Below the pieces are notes generated by a model. It saw nothing but the letters and a program-made list of their open reading frames with translations, did not search any database and was not told the DNA's origin. Both the position numbers and the translations under genes were made by a program. From assembly GCA_049510975.1 (NCBI GenBank), contig JBEKYM010000004.1, positions 62,001-126,000 on the forward strand: 64,000 nucleotides of DNA. Direction: 5' to 3'. Numbering within the stretch: the stretch's first letter is position 1; every line of letters starts with the position of its first letter. Shown piece by piece: positions 22,377 through 31,059 of the stretch. The stretch comes from JAKACA01 sp049510975 (GTDB lineage: Bacteria; Actinomycetota; Acidimicrobiia; Acidimicrobiales; Bog-793).

Positions 22377-23060
22377 TCAGGCATCACGGAAGCCAGCTTC
22401 TTTGTGACTGCCGTCGCAGAGGGGCTTGTTGGCTGACTGACCGCATCGGCAGAGCGTGACGCGGTTGCGAGTCTCGAGGGGCAGGCCGTCGGAGCGTTCG
22501 ATCGGGACCCCTCCGGTGACGAAATAGGGGCCGTCCTCGGTCACGGCGATCTCGTAGGCGAGCTCCGGTTCGACATCCTCGCCATCGGCTGACAGCCGGT
22601 AGGTGAGGGCACCGGACGGGCAGCGCTCGATCATCGACATCATCTGGGCGCGCACGACGCTGTCTTCGATCGCCGAACCGGACACCATCTTCCAGACGGT
22701 CGTGGCCCGGTTGCCGCAGAACCCGGCGTGCTCGCAGATGGAGCGGTCGTCGCGTACGACCACGCCCGTGCCCTCGTAGACCGTCGCCCGCTCGCCGTAG
22801 GGGCCGGTAGCTGCCGACTCGGTGCCGTCGAAGCCCGCTCTTGCGTGGGTGCCGTCGCAGAACGGCTTGTTCGCCGACCCGCCGCACCTGCACAGGGCGA
22901 CCGGGTCGCCCGCCTTCACCTCGGCAGTCGTTTGCCACGTCATCGGTTCCCGGTGCTCCGAACGGACGATCCGCCGGCGCTTGATCTTCACGGCGCCCGA
23001 CACGAGGTACGGCCCGTTGGGCTGGACGACGATACGGCCGTCCGGTCGATCAGCATCCAT
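22377..23060 (-). CDS. CDGSH iron-sulfur protein with mono-cluster ferredoxin domain
   Basis: A 227-residue protein with three parts. CDGSH motif 1 is CRCGGSANKPFCDGTH (about residue 57) and motif 2 is CRCGQSANKPLCDGSH (near the C-terminus); each binds a [2Fe-2S] through three Cys and one His. Between them is a divergent ferredoxin-like domain (Fer4_19 type), with CEHAGFCGN and MIERCPSGAL. The order DUF1271-like ferredoxin plus CDGSH is known in bacteria, but two CDGSH motifs flanking it is a complete three-cluster protein. The ATG at 23060 has GAGGAG 5 nt upstream. Electron transfer or cluster sensing is likely. Confidence 0.9.
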   Translation of the reverse strand: MDADRPDGRIVVQPNGPYLVSGAVKIKRRRIVRSEHREPMTWQTTAEVKAGDPVALCRCGGSANKPFCDGTHARAGFDGTESAATGPYGERATVYEGTGVVVRDDRSICEHAGFCGNRATTVWKMVSGSAIEDSVVRAQMMSMIERCPSGALTYRLSADGEDVEPELAYEIAVTEDGPYFVTGGVPIERSDGLPLETRNRVTLCRCGQSANKPLCDGSHKEAGFRDA

Positions 23061-23192
23061 GGGTGCTCCTCGGGTGGCGAATTGGAGCAGCATGAACGAT
23101 GGCGAGGCAATCCGCAAGTGATCGGCGACGCCTCCAGGCGGTCTGGATACGCTGATCGCGAGCCCGAGCGAAGTCGAGAGAGGGAGGATCCC

Positions 23193-23486
23193 GTGCCGGA
23201 TACCTGTAGCCACCTGAGTGACATCAAGACGACCTCGGCGAGCGGAAACGGCTGCGTCGAGTGCCTCGCGAGCGGAGGGCGCTGGGTTCACCTGCGGCGG
23301 TGCACGAGCTGCGCGCACGTCGGCTGCTGCGACAGCTCGCCCGGACGCCACGCCACCGCGCACTTCCACGAGACGACCCATCCCCTCATTCAGTCGTTCG
23401 AGCCGGGTGAGGACTGGTACTGGTGCTTCGTCGACGAGATCGCCTTCGAGCGCGACGGCGAAGGCCCGAGCCCGTCGCACACCTGA
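23193..23486 (+). CDS. UBP-type zinc finger protein
   Basis: A 97-residue protein that is almost entirely one UBP zinc finger. The ligand pattern is C-x(n)-CxxC (GCVECLASGGRW), then CTSCAHVGCCDSS, HATAHFHETTHPLIQSF and WYWCFVDE. In eukaryotes the domain binds the free C-terminus of ubiquitin; in bacteria its ligand is unknown. The GTG at 23193 has GGGAGG 5 nt upstream. It diverges from the CDGSH gene across 132 bp. Confidence 0.9.
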   Translation: MPDTCSHLSDIKTTSASGNGCVECLASGGRWVHLRRCTSCAHVGCCDSSPGRHATAHFHETTHPLIQSFEPGEDWYWCFVDEIAFERDGEGPSPSHT

Positions 23487-23510
23487 GGCGCCGGCTTGGG
23501 CTGCCGCCCG

Positions 23511-24656
23511 TCAGCTGCCGTCGGGAAACCCGCCCCGGTGGAGCACCATCGGAGCATGCGGCAGTGTCTCGGGCCTGGGCAATGCCGCCCGCCAACCTCC
23601 GGCTGGTGGCTCGAGGGCGCCGAACAGCGGCGATGAGGCGTCGCCTGCTCCGACCAAGCTCTCGAGGGATGCCCGGACGCGAGCGAGCCGCACGGCCCCA
23701 TGGCGCGACCTCCAACGAGCCTCGGTGTCGGCCATTCGGTCCCGGGCCAGGTCTCGTCGAGCCTGGCCCTTCGCCGTCAGGCGCGCCGACACCGCACGTG
23801 AAGTACTGGCGCTCGGTCCAACGAGGGCATCACCGCCCCGCTCGAGGAAGCCGAGCGCCACGGCGATCGCCTCCTTCGACACCCCGGACCGGCGGGGCAG
23901 CTCACGAACCAGCACCTCGTCGCTACCGAGGATTCGCAACACGTTGGCGCTGACGGGCAGCGAGGTGGCCCCGTCGGCCTCGAACTCGAGCGTGAACGCC
24001 AGCAGCAGACGCGATACGAGCGTCGGCAATCCCGACTGGGGCAAGAGTGCCGGATCGGCTGCGGGCACCTCCGGCGGGTGCTGTGGTTGGTCGGGCGTGC
24101 GCATCCCGTAGCCCACCACCGGGAGGTAGTCGGGGAGGCCGGCGTCGAGTTGCTCGGCGAGGGACGCCAGCGATCGGCGGAGCTCGGTCATCGGGTCGAG
24201 GCCGTAGCGCGCCTCCCAGCGATGTTCGATCTCTGCGGTGAGCGGTCGCCAGATGTGCTGCGCCCAACGTCCCGCCGCCGTCGGATGGACGAGCCAGTCT
24301 GAAGCCGGCGGCTTGGCTCGGCTGTCGTCCGGATCCAGGTTGATGGTGAGGTACCCCCACCGCTTCATCCGCGCCAGGAGGCCGTCCAAGTCGGCGACTC
24401 GGGCTCGATCCTGCAGCTGGCGGACAGAGGTGCCAGCCCGCTCGACGTACTGCATGCAGTTCGACCACATCACCATCGAGACCAGCCAGGGCCGCTTCAT
24501 CGGCCGACCGCTCGACGACACCGGCGGGGCCGGCCCGCCGGGACCGCCTCTCGTGGTGCGATGAGGCATCTGCTGCTCGAAGGCGTTGTCGAACTCGATC
24601 GTGAAGGCGACGAGCACTTGGGACAACAGGCTCGACAAGGGGAGATCGCCATCCAC
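23511..24656 (-). CDS. Duplicated winged-helix (MarR-like) regulator-like protein
   Basis: A 381-residue protein made of two similar halves. Half one has SSLLSQVLVAFTIEFDNAFE (residues 8-27) followed by a winged-helix-like region to about 160. Half two has TLVSRLLLAFTLEFEADGA (about 215-233), followed by another with LPRRSGVSKEAIAVALGFLERGGDALV and RLTAKGQ. The repeats align in order and spacing, suggesting internal duplication of a MarR/PadR-size unit. I do not know a named family. GTG 24656 lies 2 nt after the TAG of the upstream Cys-rich gene, with AGGA 8 nt before it, so the two are translated together. Confidence 0.65.
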   Translation of the reverse strand: MDGDLPLSSLLSQVLVAFTIEFDNAFEQQMPHRTTRGGPGGPAPPVSSSGRPMKRPWLVSMVMWSNCMQYVERAGTSVRQLQDRARVADLDGLLARMKRWGYLTINLDPDDSRAKPPASDWLVHPTAAGRWAQHIWRPLTAEIEHRWEARYGLDPMTELRRSLASLAEQLDAGLPDYLPVVGYGMRTPDQPQHPPEVPAADPALLPQSGLPTLVSRLLLAFTLEFEADGATSLPVSANVLRILGSDEVLVRELPRRSGVSKEAIAVALGFLERGGDALVGPSASTSRAVSARLTAKGQARRDLARDRMADTEARWRSRHGAVRLARVRASLESLVGAGDASSPLFGALEPPAGGWRAALPRPETLPHAPMVLHRGGFPDGS

Positions 24657-24658
24657 GG

Positions 24659-25444
24659 CTAGGTTCCTGTCACCCGGCGGCGCAACTCGACGTAGACCTC
24701 CGTTCCGACGACACCTTGCAGCTCTGCGGCGAGTGACTCGATGACGGGGCGCTCACCCACGTACGCCTTCGGGCCTTCGGTGCAGCACCAAGCCATCGTT
24801 TCGCCCACGACTCCCCAGTCCTTCCGGGTCCAGCGCCGCACCGTCGCCACCTCTGGACCGGGTGCGCCATCGGGGTCGTCGGGGTCCGTGGCACCGGGCT
24901 CCCAATCCACTCGGATCGGCAGCTGCCAGCACACCGACGGCTTCCATTCGACGGGCGACTCGCCGGCCTCGACAGCCGCTAGGTGCAGCGCACAACCCGC
25001 GCCGCCGGCGAAGCCGGGGCGGTTGAGGAAGATACAGGCACCTTCCACGACACGGGTGTGGAGGCGGAGGGCGTCGCCGAAGACGCCGCCGCTCACGGCT
25101 TGGGCATGATGCTCGAAGATCTCCGGCGCCAGGGTCGCCGCCAGGGCGGAGATCAGTCGGGCTTCGTCGACGTCGCCGAGATGGGCTCCGACCGAGCAGC
25201 AGCCGAGCCCGAGGTGGGCGGCCGGCTCGGGCTCGATGCCCTCGCAACCTCGGCCCCAGAGGCACGTCCACCTCGACAGCAAGAAGTCCCGATCGAAGCG
25301 CCAGATCGTCTCGCCGTCGCAGATCTCTTCGATGTCGCCCAGCGTGGGGGCGTCGTGCTGGTCCGAGAGCTCGTTGTCGATCTCGTGCGGATCGTCTCGG
25401 GGCGGGTCGGCTCCGGCGTGGTCCACGCCGACGACCCTAGGCAT
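24659..25444 (-). CDS. Conserved cysteine-rich protein (YkgJ/DUF3109-like)
   Basis: A 261-residue soluble protein with at least eight conserved-looking cysteines. The sites are CLWGRGCEG (about residue 57), GLGCCSVGAHL, ACIFLNRPGFAGGAGCALH, SVCWQLPI and MAWCCTEGPKAYVG. The pairing CxxxxxC ... CC ... C ... C ... CC and the phrase GAGCALH resemble the YkgJ/DUF3109 putative zinc- or iron-chelating proteins of actinobacteria. The binding role is inferred. ATG 25444 has only a weak ribosome binding site. The gene is followed without a gap by the duplicated winged-helix gene. Confidence 0.6.
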   Translation of the reverse strand: MPRVVGVDHAGADPPRDDPHEIDNELSDQHDAPTLGDIEEICDGETIWRFDRDFLLSRWTCLWGRGCEGIEPEPAAHLGLGCCSVGAHLGDVDEARLISALAATLAPEIFEHHAQAVSGGVFGDALRLHTRVVEGACIFLNRPGFAGGAGCALHLAAVEAGESPVEWKPSVCWQLPIRVDWEPGATDPDDPDGAPGPEVATVRRWTRKDWGVVGETMAWCCTEGPKAYVGERPVIESLAAELQGVVGTEVYVELRRRVTGT

Positions 25445-25857
25445 GTCCGGCCGGCCGTGCCGCCGTGAGAATGCTCCCGGGGGTGAGGCCCGCAGGGAAG
25501 GCACTGGTGGGACAATTCCTCCGGCGGTGGGGGATCGCAAGGCTCGGGTCCGGACGGAGGCAGCCGTGGGTGCAGAGTCTGAGGGTTTCCAGCCTCCTGG
25601 GGACATCGAGTACCACTCGCCGCCGAGCTCGGCAGCTCGTGTGGTCGGGGAGGAGGCGGCGGTGGCGGGATCGGGCCACCCGGTCCTGGAGGCGGTGGCA
25701 GCGGGCCCGACACCAACTCGAACTGCTCGCCGGAAACGAGCAACCTGGGCGGCACGGCCGCATCGGTCCTCGAAGGCGATGCCATGCAGGTGGCAGCCAA
25801 GGGATCTGGCAGCTCTCACCGGGTCAATTCCAGAACAACTTCTGAGGCAGAGGCGGT
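25445..25857. other. Intergenic region without a convincing gene
   Basis: About 410 bp in which all three forward frames and one reverse frame are partly open. None has a credible start, codon bias or recognisable domain. A G-rich stretch at about 25660-25710 yields poly-Gly in one frame and poly-Pro antisense. It may hold a decayed gene. Confidence 0.4.
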
Positions 25858-25863
25858 TAGCCT
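25858..25863 (+). promoter_or_regulatory. -10 box TAGCCT (lipoprotein gene)
   Basis: TAGCCT, then CGTGCG, then ATG 25870: 6-nt spacing. Confidence 0.55.
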
Positions 25864-25869
25864 CGTGCG

Positions 25870-26547
25870 ATGACCAGCTCGGGCCTTGTGCGGCCGGCGG
25901 TCATCACCTCGGTGCTTGTCCTGGTCGTTCTCGCTGGTTGCAGCTCAACCAGATCGACGACGGTGACCACGACGACGGTGACCACGACGACGGTCACGAC
26001 CGTGGCTCCCGGCCCGAAACCACTCGACGACCTTCGCCAGACGGTGTACGACCGGTTTCCCACCGCCTTTGTCGAGGAGCCTGCAGGATCTGACCTCGAT
26101 GGGCCCCTCGACCTGGCCGAGACGGCCAAGGCAGTCGATGATCAGGAAACGGCCAAACAAGAGGCGATTCTGCGCCAATACGGGTTCAGGAGTGCGTACC
26201 AACGGACCTGGGTTGTCAAAGGCGCCGGCGAAGTGCTGGTCATCAGAGTCCAGCTCATGGGCTCGGCCGCGCAAGCCCTTGGCTACTTTCAGGTGCTCAA
26301 CTTCGACGACCGACTCTCGGCTCAACTGACGAGGTTTGCGACACCGCAGCTGGCTGACGCATCCGGCTTCACGCGCTTGTTCACGGAGGCGTCCAGACGT
26401 CAGGTGTCGCAGGACGTCAGTCTGGTGAGAGGAAGGCTCTTCTACCACCTGATCTTCACGGGACCCCGGGGGGCGGTCTCGCCCGGCGACATCTTGAGCA
26501 TCGCCAGGTTTCAGAGCACCGAGGCCGCATCGCTCGGATTCGCGTGA
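25870..26547 (+). CDS. Secreted lipoprotein of unknown function
   Basis: A 225-residue protein with a lipoprotein signal peptide: hydrophobic residues 9-22 and the lipobox LAGC with acylated C24. A Thr/Val-rich linker follows (residues 25-47), encoded by near-perfect repeats of GACGGTGACCAC units. The rest is a soluble alpha/beta-looking domain (RQTVYDRFPTAFVEEPAGSD, QRTWVVKGAGEVLVIRVQLM) without cysteines. No family is recognised. It is exposed on the outer face of the cytoplasmic membrane. The leaderless-type -10 fixes the start. Confidence 0.75.
   Translation: MTSSGLVRPAVITSVLVLVVLAGCSSTRSTTVTTTTVTTTTVTTVAPGPKPLDDLRQTVYDRFPTAFVEEPAGSDLDGPLDLAETAKAVDDQETAKQEAILRQYGFRSAYQRTWVVKGAGEVLVIRVQLMGSAAQALGYFQVLNFDDRLSAQLTRFATPQLADASGFTRLFTEASRRQVSQDVSLVRGRLFYHLIFTGPRGAVSPGDILSIARFQSTEAASLGFA
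25962..25998 (+). repeat. Short tandem repeat in the lipoprotein linker
   Basis: The unit GACGGTGACCACGAC recurs almost perfectly, encoding the TVTTTTVTTTTVTT linker. Such repeats can change length by slippage. Confidence 0.6.
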
Positions 26548-26762
26548 CGGGCGCTCGGCGGAGTTGTCGACGATCCTGAGACACTCATACGAAGGCGTTT
26601 CGAGACGCAGCCTCGCCGGCCTGGATCGACGATCCGTGGTTGACTTGTTCCAGCAGATTCGGAGGGGGCAGGGGTTCCGAGGCGCCAAGATCTCCAGGGG
26701 AATCGGAGTCGGACGGCTGCCAGTTCACGGGTCGTGAATGTGGCGCAGAAGCGGAGGACAAG

Positions 26763-28568
26763 ATGGAACGAGGGGTGGGCCCGATCCGGTCGTCTGGTCG
26801 TGACACCGAGGGCAAGTCAAGGCTGAGGAAAGCGGCTCTGCGGGTAGCGGTCACGTCGGCGCTCGCTGGTGCGGGCGTGCTCGTGCCGATGCTCACGCAG
26901 GTGGCCTCGGCGACGCCTGCACCGGGGACGATGTACATCGCCGACCAGAGTTGCGCCTGCGTGTGGGAGGTGACTCCAGGCGGAGGCGGGCCGTACGTAT
27001 ACGAGGGCGTCGACGAGTCGCCCCAAGACGTGGCAATCGACTCGAGCGGCGATTTGTTCTGGACTCAAGCGGACAACGGTGAGATCGAGGAGCTCACGAG
27101 CGGTGGAGACGTCGAGACCCTTGCCAGTGGTCTGGACGTGCCTTGGGGCATCACCGTCGACTCGTCAGGCGACGTGTTCTTCGGCGCTTTTGGCGGCCCC
27201 AGCGGCGGTCCCGCCGGTCTCTACGAGCTCGTCGGGGGAAGCGGTACACCGACGCTGATCACCAGTGATTACGGCGTCTTCACGAGTCTCGCCGTGGACG
27301 GGAACGGCGACGTCTACGGGGCCGACAGCGCTGAGCAGCTGGTAGTGATCCCCCCCGGGAGCCAAGGAACCGTGGTGGACGTGCCCGGCGTATCCGAAGT
27401 GAACGGAGTGCGCCTCGACGGCAGCGACGACATCTACGCCTCCACCGCCTTTGGGGACGACGCCATCGAGCTGCCTGCGGGCTCGAACTCGGTGACGACA
27501 TTCGGGACGGGCCTCAACTACACCGAGGGCGTCGCCGTGGACGGCGCGGGGGATGTCTTCGTCGGCCAGCCGGCGAGCGTCTCCGGCTACGGGAAGGTCT
27601 ACGAGGTGTCGGGTGGCAACACGACCCTGTACACGCAGGGCGACCTGGCCGACACGGGCGGATTGGTGCTGTACCCACCCGTCGTGCCAGCTGCAAGGAG
27701 CACGGCGACGGCGACCATCAGCTCGCCGAGCCCGTCGAGCGTCAACTCGGAGCAGGTCGTGACCCTGAATGTGTCGGTATCAGGAAGCCCGACCGGCTAC
27801 GTGGAGTTCGACGACAACGGCAGCTCGCTCGGCACCGTCGCGCTGAGCGGTGGATCGGCGTCGCTCACGACCACGCTGCCGGCCGGGACTGCGGACGTAG
27901 ACGCCATCTTCGAAGGCAACTCGTCCGACGCGCCTGCGCTGAGCAACGCCCTCGCCTTCACCGTCACACCCATCGCCTCGAAGACCGTGGTCAGCGCCCC
28001 CGACGGCACCTCGGTGCCGGGAGACGGAGAGGCGACCGTCGAGGCGACGGTGACGGGCAAGGGAGGCACGCCAACCGGATACGTCGAGTTCTTCGCCAAC
28101 GGTGACCTCGAGACGGAGGCCGAGCTGGCGGGCGGGCAGGCGACCGCGAACTTCCCACTCTCTCCCGGCAGCTCGAAAGTGACTGCACAGTATGAGGGAG
28201 ACAGCGTCTTCGCCACGTCGACGAGCAAAGCGCTGAAATTCACGACGGTGCCTCCCTACAACCCCACGATGACGGCGAAGGTCAAGTACAGCAAGGACAA
28301 TCCCGAGAAAGAGAAGACCGCGACCATCACGGTGAAGGTGACCGGCGTGAAGGGCAATGGGGCTCCGACCGGCACCGTCGGCGCAGACGATGGGTTCACG
28401 TGTGGCTCGTTGAGTGTGGTGTCCAGCACGGTGTCCACAGCCAGCTGCTCTGCCCTCCTCCCGAACGAGACGGACGAATACGTGGACCTCACGTACTCGG
28501 GAGACTCCAACTACAACAGCGACGAAACGGAGATCTACGTGCAGAACGGAGGCGGCGGAGGCGACTGA
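26763..28568 (+). CDS. Secreted beta-propeller plus Ig-like repeat protein
   Basis: A 601-residue exported protein. The signal peptide covers about residues 22-50, ending near ASATPA. Residues about 55-305 form an NHL/SMP-30-like propeller with repeated units of the type DVAIDSSGDLFW, GITVDSSGDVFFG, SLAVDGNGDVYG, GVRLDGSDDIYA and GVAVDGAGDVFVG. Three bacterial Ig-like (Big_3-type) domains follow: GSPTGYVEFDDNGSSLG, GGTPTGYVEFFANGD and GAPTGTVGADDG mark the same strand in each. It ends NGGGGGD with no membrane anchor, so it is probably released or held by wall contacts. GGAGG lies 5 nt before ATG 26763. Binding of a polymer or surface partner is inference. Confidence 0.85.
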   Translation: MERGVGPIRSSGRDTEGKSRLRKAALRVAVTSALAGAGVLVPMLTQVASATPAPGTMYIADQSCACVWEVTPGGGGPYVYEGVDESPQDVAIDSSGDLFWTQADNGEIEELTSGGDVETLASGLDVPWGITVDSSGDVFFGAFGGPSGGPAGLYELVGGSGTPTLITSDYGVFTSLAVDGNGDVYGADSAEQLVVIPPGSQGTVVDVPGVSEVNGVRLDGSDDIYASTAFGDDAIELPAGSNSVTTFGTGLNYTEGVAVDGAGDVFVGQPASVSGYGKVYEVSGGNTTLYTQGDLADTGGLVLYPPVVPAARSTATATISSPSPSSVNSEQVVTLNVSVSGSPTGYVEFDDNGSSLGTVALSGGSASLTTTLPAGTADVDAIFEGNSSDAPALSNALAFTVTPIASKTVVSAPDGTSVPGDGEATVEATVTGKGGTPTGYVEFFANGDLETEAELAGGQATANFPLSPGSSKVTAQYEGDSVFATSTSKALKFTTVPPYNPTMTAKVKYSKDNPEKEKTATITVKVTGVKGNGAPTGTVGADDGFTCGSLSVVSSTVSTASCSALLPNETDEYVDLTYSGDSNYNSDETEIYVQNGGGGGD

Positions 28569-28698
28569 CGACATCGGCGGTCCGGCGTGGCGCGGGCTGA
28601 AGAAGGCGCGTGTTTGTCACGGCGACCGTGGGCCCGTTGAGTGAGTATCGACCGTGTCGTCGAGCACTCCGCCCATCGTGCCGGCGCACTGCCTGCGC

Positions 28699-28953
28699 CT
28701 AGGTGCTCCCGTCATAGCCACGGAGGCGCTCCTCGAGTCTCCAAAGGGCTCCCCGAAAGCCGCCCGCGCCGTGGCAGAACTTGAACTTCTTGCCGCTTCC
28801 GCACGGACATAAGGCATTTCGATGGACCTTGTCGACGTGCCTTTGCTCTGTTCGAATGCCGCCGAGAGCCGGTATGCCCTGCTTCCTACCTATTCCGAGA
28901 GCATCGGTGAGCCGGTGGTAGGGCAGCCAGACCCTAAACCGTTCTCGCTTCAC
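28699..28953 (-). CDS. Small SEC-C motif protein
   Basis: An 84-residue basic protein whose centre carries the SEC-C zinc motif RNALCPCGSGKKFKFCHG (residues about 45-62). The motif occurs at the end of SecA and in many small proteins, where it binds zinc and often ribosomes or SecB. The flanking N-terminus (VWLPYHRLTDALGIGRK) is unassigned. The GTG start at 28953 is supported by TAGAGT ending 6 nt upstream. Codon bias is weaker than in neighbouring genes, so it could be recently acquired or the residue of a longer gene. Confidence 0.6.
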   Translation of the reverse strand: MKRERFRVWLPYHRLTDALGIGRKQGIPALGGIRTEQRHVDKVHRNALCPCGSGKKFKFCHGAGGFRGALWRLEERLRGYDGST

Positions 28954-28959
28954 AACGAG

Positions 28960-28965
28960 ACTCTA
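28960..28965 (-). promoter_or_regulatory. -10 box TAGAGT (SEC-C gene)
   Basis: On the minus strand TAGAGT, CTCGTT, then GTG 28953. Confidence 0.45.
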
Positions 28966-29113
28966 CGAGACGGAAGGCACGCGACGCGGTGTCGAGGAGG
29001 CCGACGCCGAGCGTGATCAAGCGGACGAGGTTCGAGTCAGGCTCTCGAGGTGTCCGATCGCTCGGACATGAGAAAAGGTTCTGAATAGGAAGAATGGTGT
29101 CTTGACGAGAACG

Positions 29114-29466
<353 letters not shown>

Positions 29467-29628
29467 GGGGTGATTCGTGGTGCGCCAACAAAGATTGCTC
29501 CCGATGGGCTCGCACCGCGGCCGGTCGGGACGCGACCAGCCTACCGTCCCGGGCACCGCCGGCTGGCGGGGGGTGGCTCGGCCCAGCAGGGAACGGCAAC
29601 CACGGTCCGATCCGCAGCCGAGGCGCGG

Positions 29629-29656
29629 AACTGGCGGGGCCGGAGCCCCGCCAGTT
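29629..29656 (-). terminator. 12-bp perfect hairpin after secreted-protein gene
   Basis: AACTGGCGGGGC and GCCCCGCCAGTT enclose a 4-nt loop. On the minus strand it lies about 22 bp beyond the stop at 29679 and ends in TT. It should insulate the tmRNA gene from the upstream transcript. Confidence 0.65.
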
Positions 29657-29678
29657 CAGTGGAACAGGGAACCTGGAG

Positions 29679-30269
29679 TCAGCTGACCTTGCTGCCCGTC
29701 GTCAAGGTGAGCGAGCTCACACCTTTGCCGCCGCACTCGGTGAGCAGCGTTCCGATGCTCTGCTTGATGACGGCGGTGGTCCCACCGGTGCCGGCGAACG
29801 AGCCGGTCTGGGTGGAGGTGTAGGTGAGGGTGATCGGGCTGGTCGATGTCACCGAACCGTCGGACAGTGAGAAGGCGGTTGCGGTGATCGAGCCCTTTGT
29901 GGTCGCCTTCCACTTGATCGTCCCGGCCGGGTTGGGCGTGTCGGTCAGCAGGCCGGTGCACGTCGTGCCCTTCGGTAGCGTCGCCGTCGATTTCACGGCG
30001 CCGCTGGCGATCGTGAGACCGCCTTGTGTCGTGTTCCCGGTGCACTTCGACAGCTTGCCGTTGAGCGAGATGGCGATGGTGCTGGTCGAGGCGGTGTTGG
30101 TGAGCGGAGGCTTGGCCTTGATGCTCCCCGACAGCGCGCAGCTGATGGAACCCGTGAACGTCACGCTCGAGTGAGGACGCACGGAAGCATTGGCTGCGGT
30201 GCCGGTCGCGACAACTGTGCCGAGCGGCAGCGCGATCAGACAAAGGGCAAGGAGATACTTGCGAATCAC
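29679..30269 (-). CDS. Secreted protein of unknown function
   Basis: A 196-residue exported protein: signal peptide residues 1-29 (IRKYLLALCLIALPLG, ending near ANASV), then a Ser/Thr-rich, beta-strand-like domain. It has two probable disulfides (CALSGSIKAK with SKCTGNTTQGG, and TTCTGLLTD with LTECGGKG). Repeated phrases such as TIAISLNGKL and TLTYTSTQTGSFAG suggest an immunoglobulin-like or beta-sandwich fold. No named family is recognised. GTG 30269 has GGGGGA 8 nt upstream. It has its own sigma-A-type promoter and a strong terminator, so it is a single-gene unit placed between smpB and ssrA. Confidence 0.75.
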   Translation of the reverse strand: MIRKYLLALCLIALPLGTVVATGTAANASVRPHSSVTFTGSISCALSGSIKAKPPLTNTASTSTIAISLNGKLSKCTGNTTQGGLTIASGAVKSTATLPKGTTCTGLLTDTPNPAGTIKWKATTKGSITATAFSLSDGSVTSTSPITLTYTSTQTGSFAGTGGTTAVIKQSIGTLLTECGGKGVSSLTLTTGSKVS

Positions 30270-30343
30270 GAGTCGATTCCCCCTTCTCACGGCGTGTACC
30301 CGCCGCCCGTCCGGCAGCACGAAGGAATCACGCCTCGCTAACT

Positions 30344-30372
30344 ATTCTCTCGGTAACTTACCGCCGCGTCAA
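30344..30372 (-). promoter_or_regulatory. Promoter with central palindrome
   Basis: On the minus strand TTGACG (30372-30367) and GAGAAT (30349-30344) are 17 nt apart. The spacer contains the perfect palindrome CGGTAA-G-TTACCG, in plus coordinates 30351-30363, ideally placed for a repressor. Transcription would begin near 30337, giving a leader of about 68 nt. Confidence 0.6.
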
Positions 30373-30454
30373 GATCAAACAGGCAGTTTCTGGTTTACTG
30401 GCACCTGACCGTCACAAACTCGCCACCACCGCCACAGCCCAGCGGGCGACTTGT

Positions 30455-30970
30455 TCAGCGCCGGGACTCATACTCCTTGATCGTCCGCTGCGTGTCGCGG
30501 GCCGACTCGCGCTCGGCGATGGCGTGGCGTTTGTCGTAGAGGCGGCGACCCCGGGCGAGCGCGATCTCCACCTTGGCGCGGCCCTCCCTGAAGTACACCG
30601 ACAGCGGCACGATGGTGAGCGCCTTCTGGGCGACCTTGCCGGACAGCTCGTCGATCTGCGAGCGGTGCAGCAGGAGCTTGCGCGCTCGATCCGGATCGAA
30701 ACGCCCATACCCGGTGGCGTACTCGTACGGCGCCACATGGGCGCCGATGAGCCATGCCTCCCCGTGGTCGATGCGAGCGTAGGCGTCCTGCAGGGCGACA
30801 TGGCCGGCCCTGAGCGACTTCACCTCGGCGCCGGTGAGCGAGAGACCCGCTTCGTAGGTCTCGAGGATTTCGTAATCGTGGCGGGCCCGCCGGTTGGAGG
30901 CGACGCGGTGAATGCCCAGCTCCAGGTCGGAACGGGCTCGCGCCTTGCGTGAGGACCCTTTCTTTGCCAC
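30455..30970 (-). CDS. smpB: SsrA-binding protein SmpB
   Basis: A 171-residue tmRNA partner that mimics the anticodon arm. The OB-fold segment YEAGLSLTGAEVKSLRAGHVAL, HVAPYEYATGYGRFDPDRARKLLLH and the basic C-terminal tail YDKRHAIAERESARDTQRTIKEY match the family. The N-terminus has an extra basic stretch (KKGSSRKARAR). Start GTG 30970 is preceded by TAGCGT at 6 nt. It diverges from mec. Confidence 0.97.
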   Translation of the reverse strand: MAKKGSSRKARARSDLELGIHRVASNRRARHDYEILETYEAGLSLTGAEVKSLRAGHVALQDAYARIDHGEAWLIGAHVAPYEYATGYGRFDPDRARKLLLHRSQIDELSGKVAQKALTIVPLSVYFREGRAKVEIALARGRRLYDKRHAIAERESARDTQRTIKEYESRR

Positions 30971-30983
30971 GTAGCGACGCTAC
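30971..30983. promoter_or_regulatory. Palindrome over the smpB promoter
   Basis: GTAGCG-A-CGCTAC is a perfect 13-bp palindrome touching the smpB start codon and covering its -10 box. It could be an operator or arise because both strands carry a TAGCGT-type -10. Confidence 0.35.
30977..30982 (-). promoter_or_regulatory. -10 box TAGCGT (smpB)
   Basis: On the minus strand TAGCGT, CGCTAC, then GTG 30970. Confidence 0.5.
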
Positions 30984-31059
30984 TGGCAGCTGGCCCTCCG
31001 CCGGTAGGGACGGCGACGTTTGATGGTCACCCAGGCTCGTTCCGGGCCATGATCTGTCC

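Noticed and set aside
25153..25857. Several overlapping ORFs (Gly-rich forward, Pro-rich reverse, a frame ending WQLSPGQFQNNF) before the lipoprotein gene
   Set aside because: No start with ribosome binding site or leaderless signal, codon bias weak, no recognised domain; perhaps a decayed gene, but joining frames would be guesswork.
29049..29067. Hairpin TGTCCG-N6-CGGACA downstream of ssrA as a terminator
   Set aside because: Stem only 6 bp and the T-rich stretch lies on the wrong side for the minus-strand transcript.
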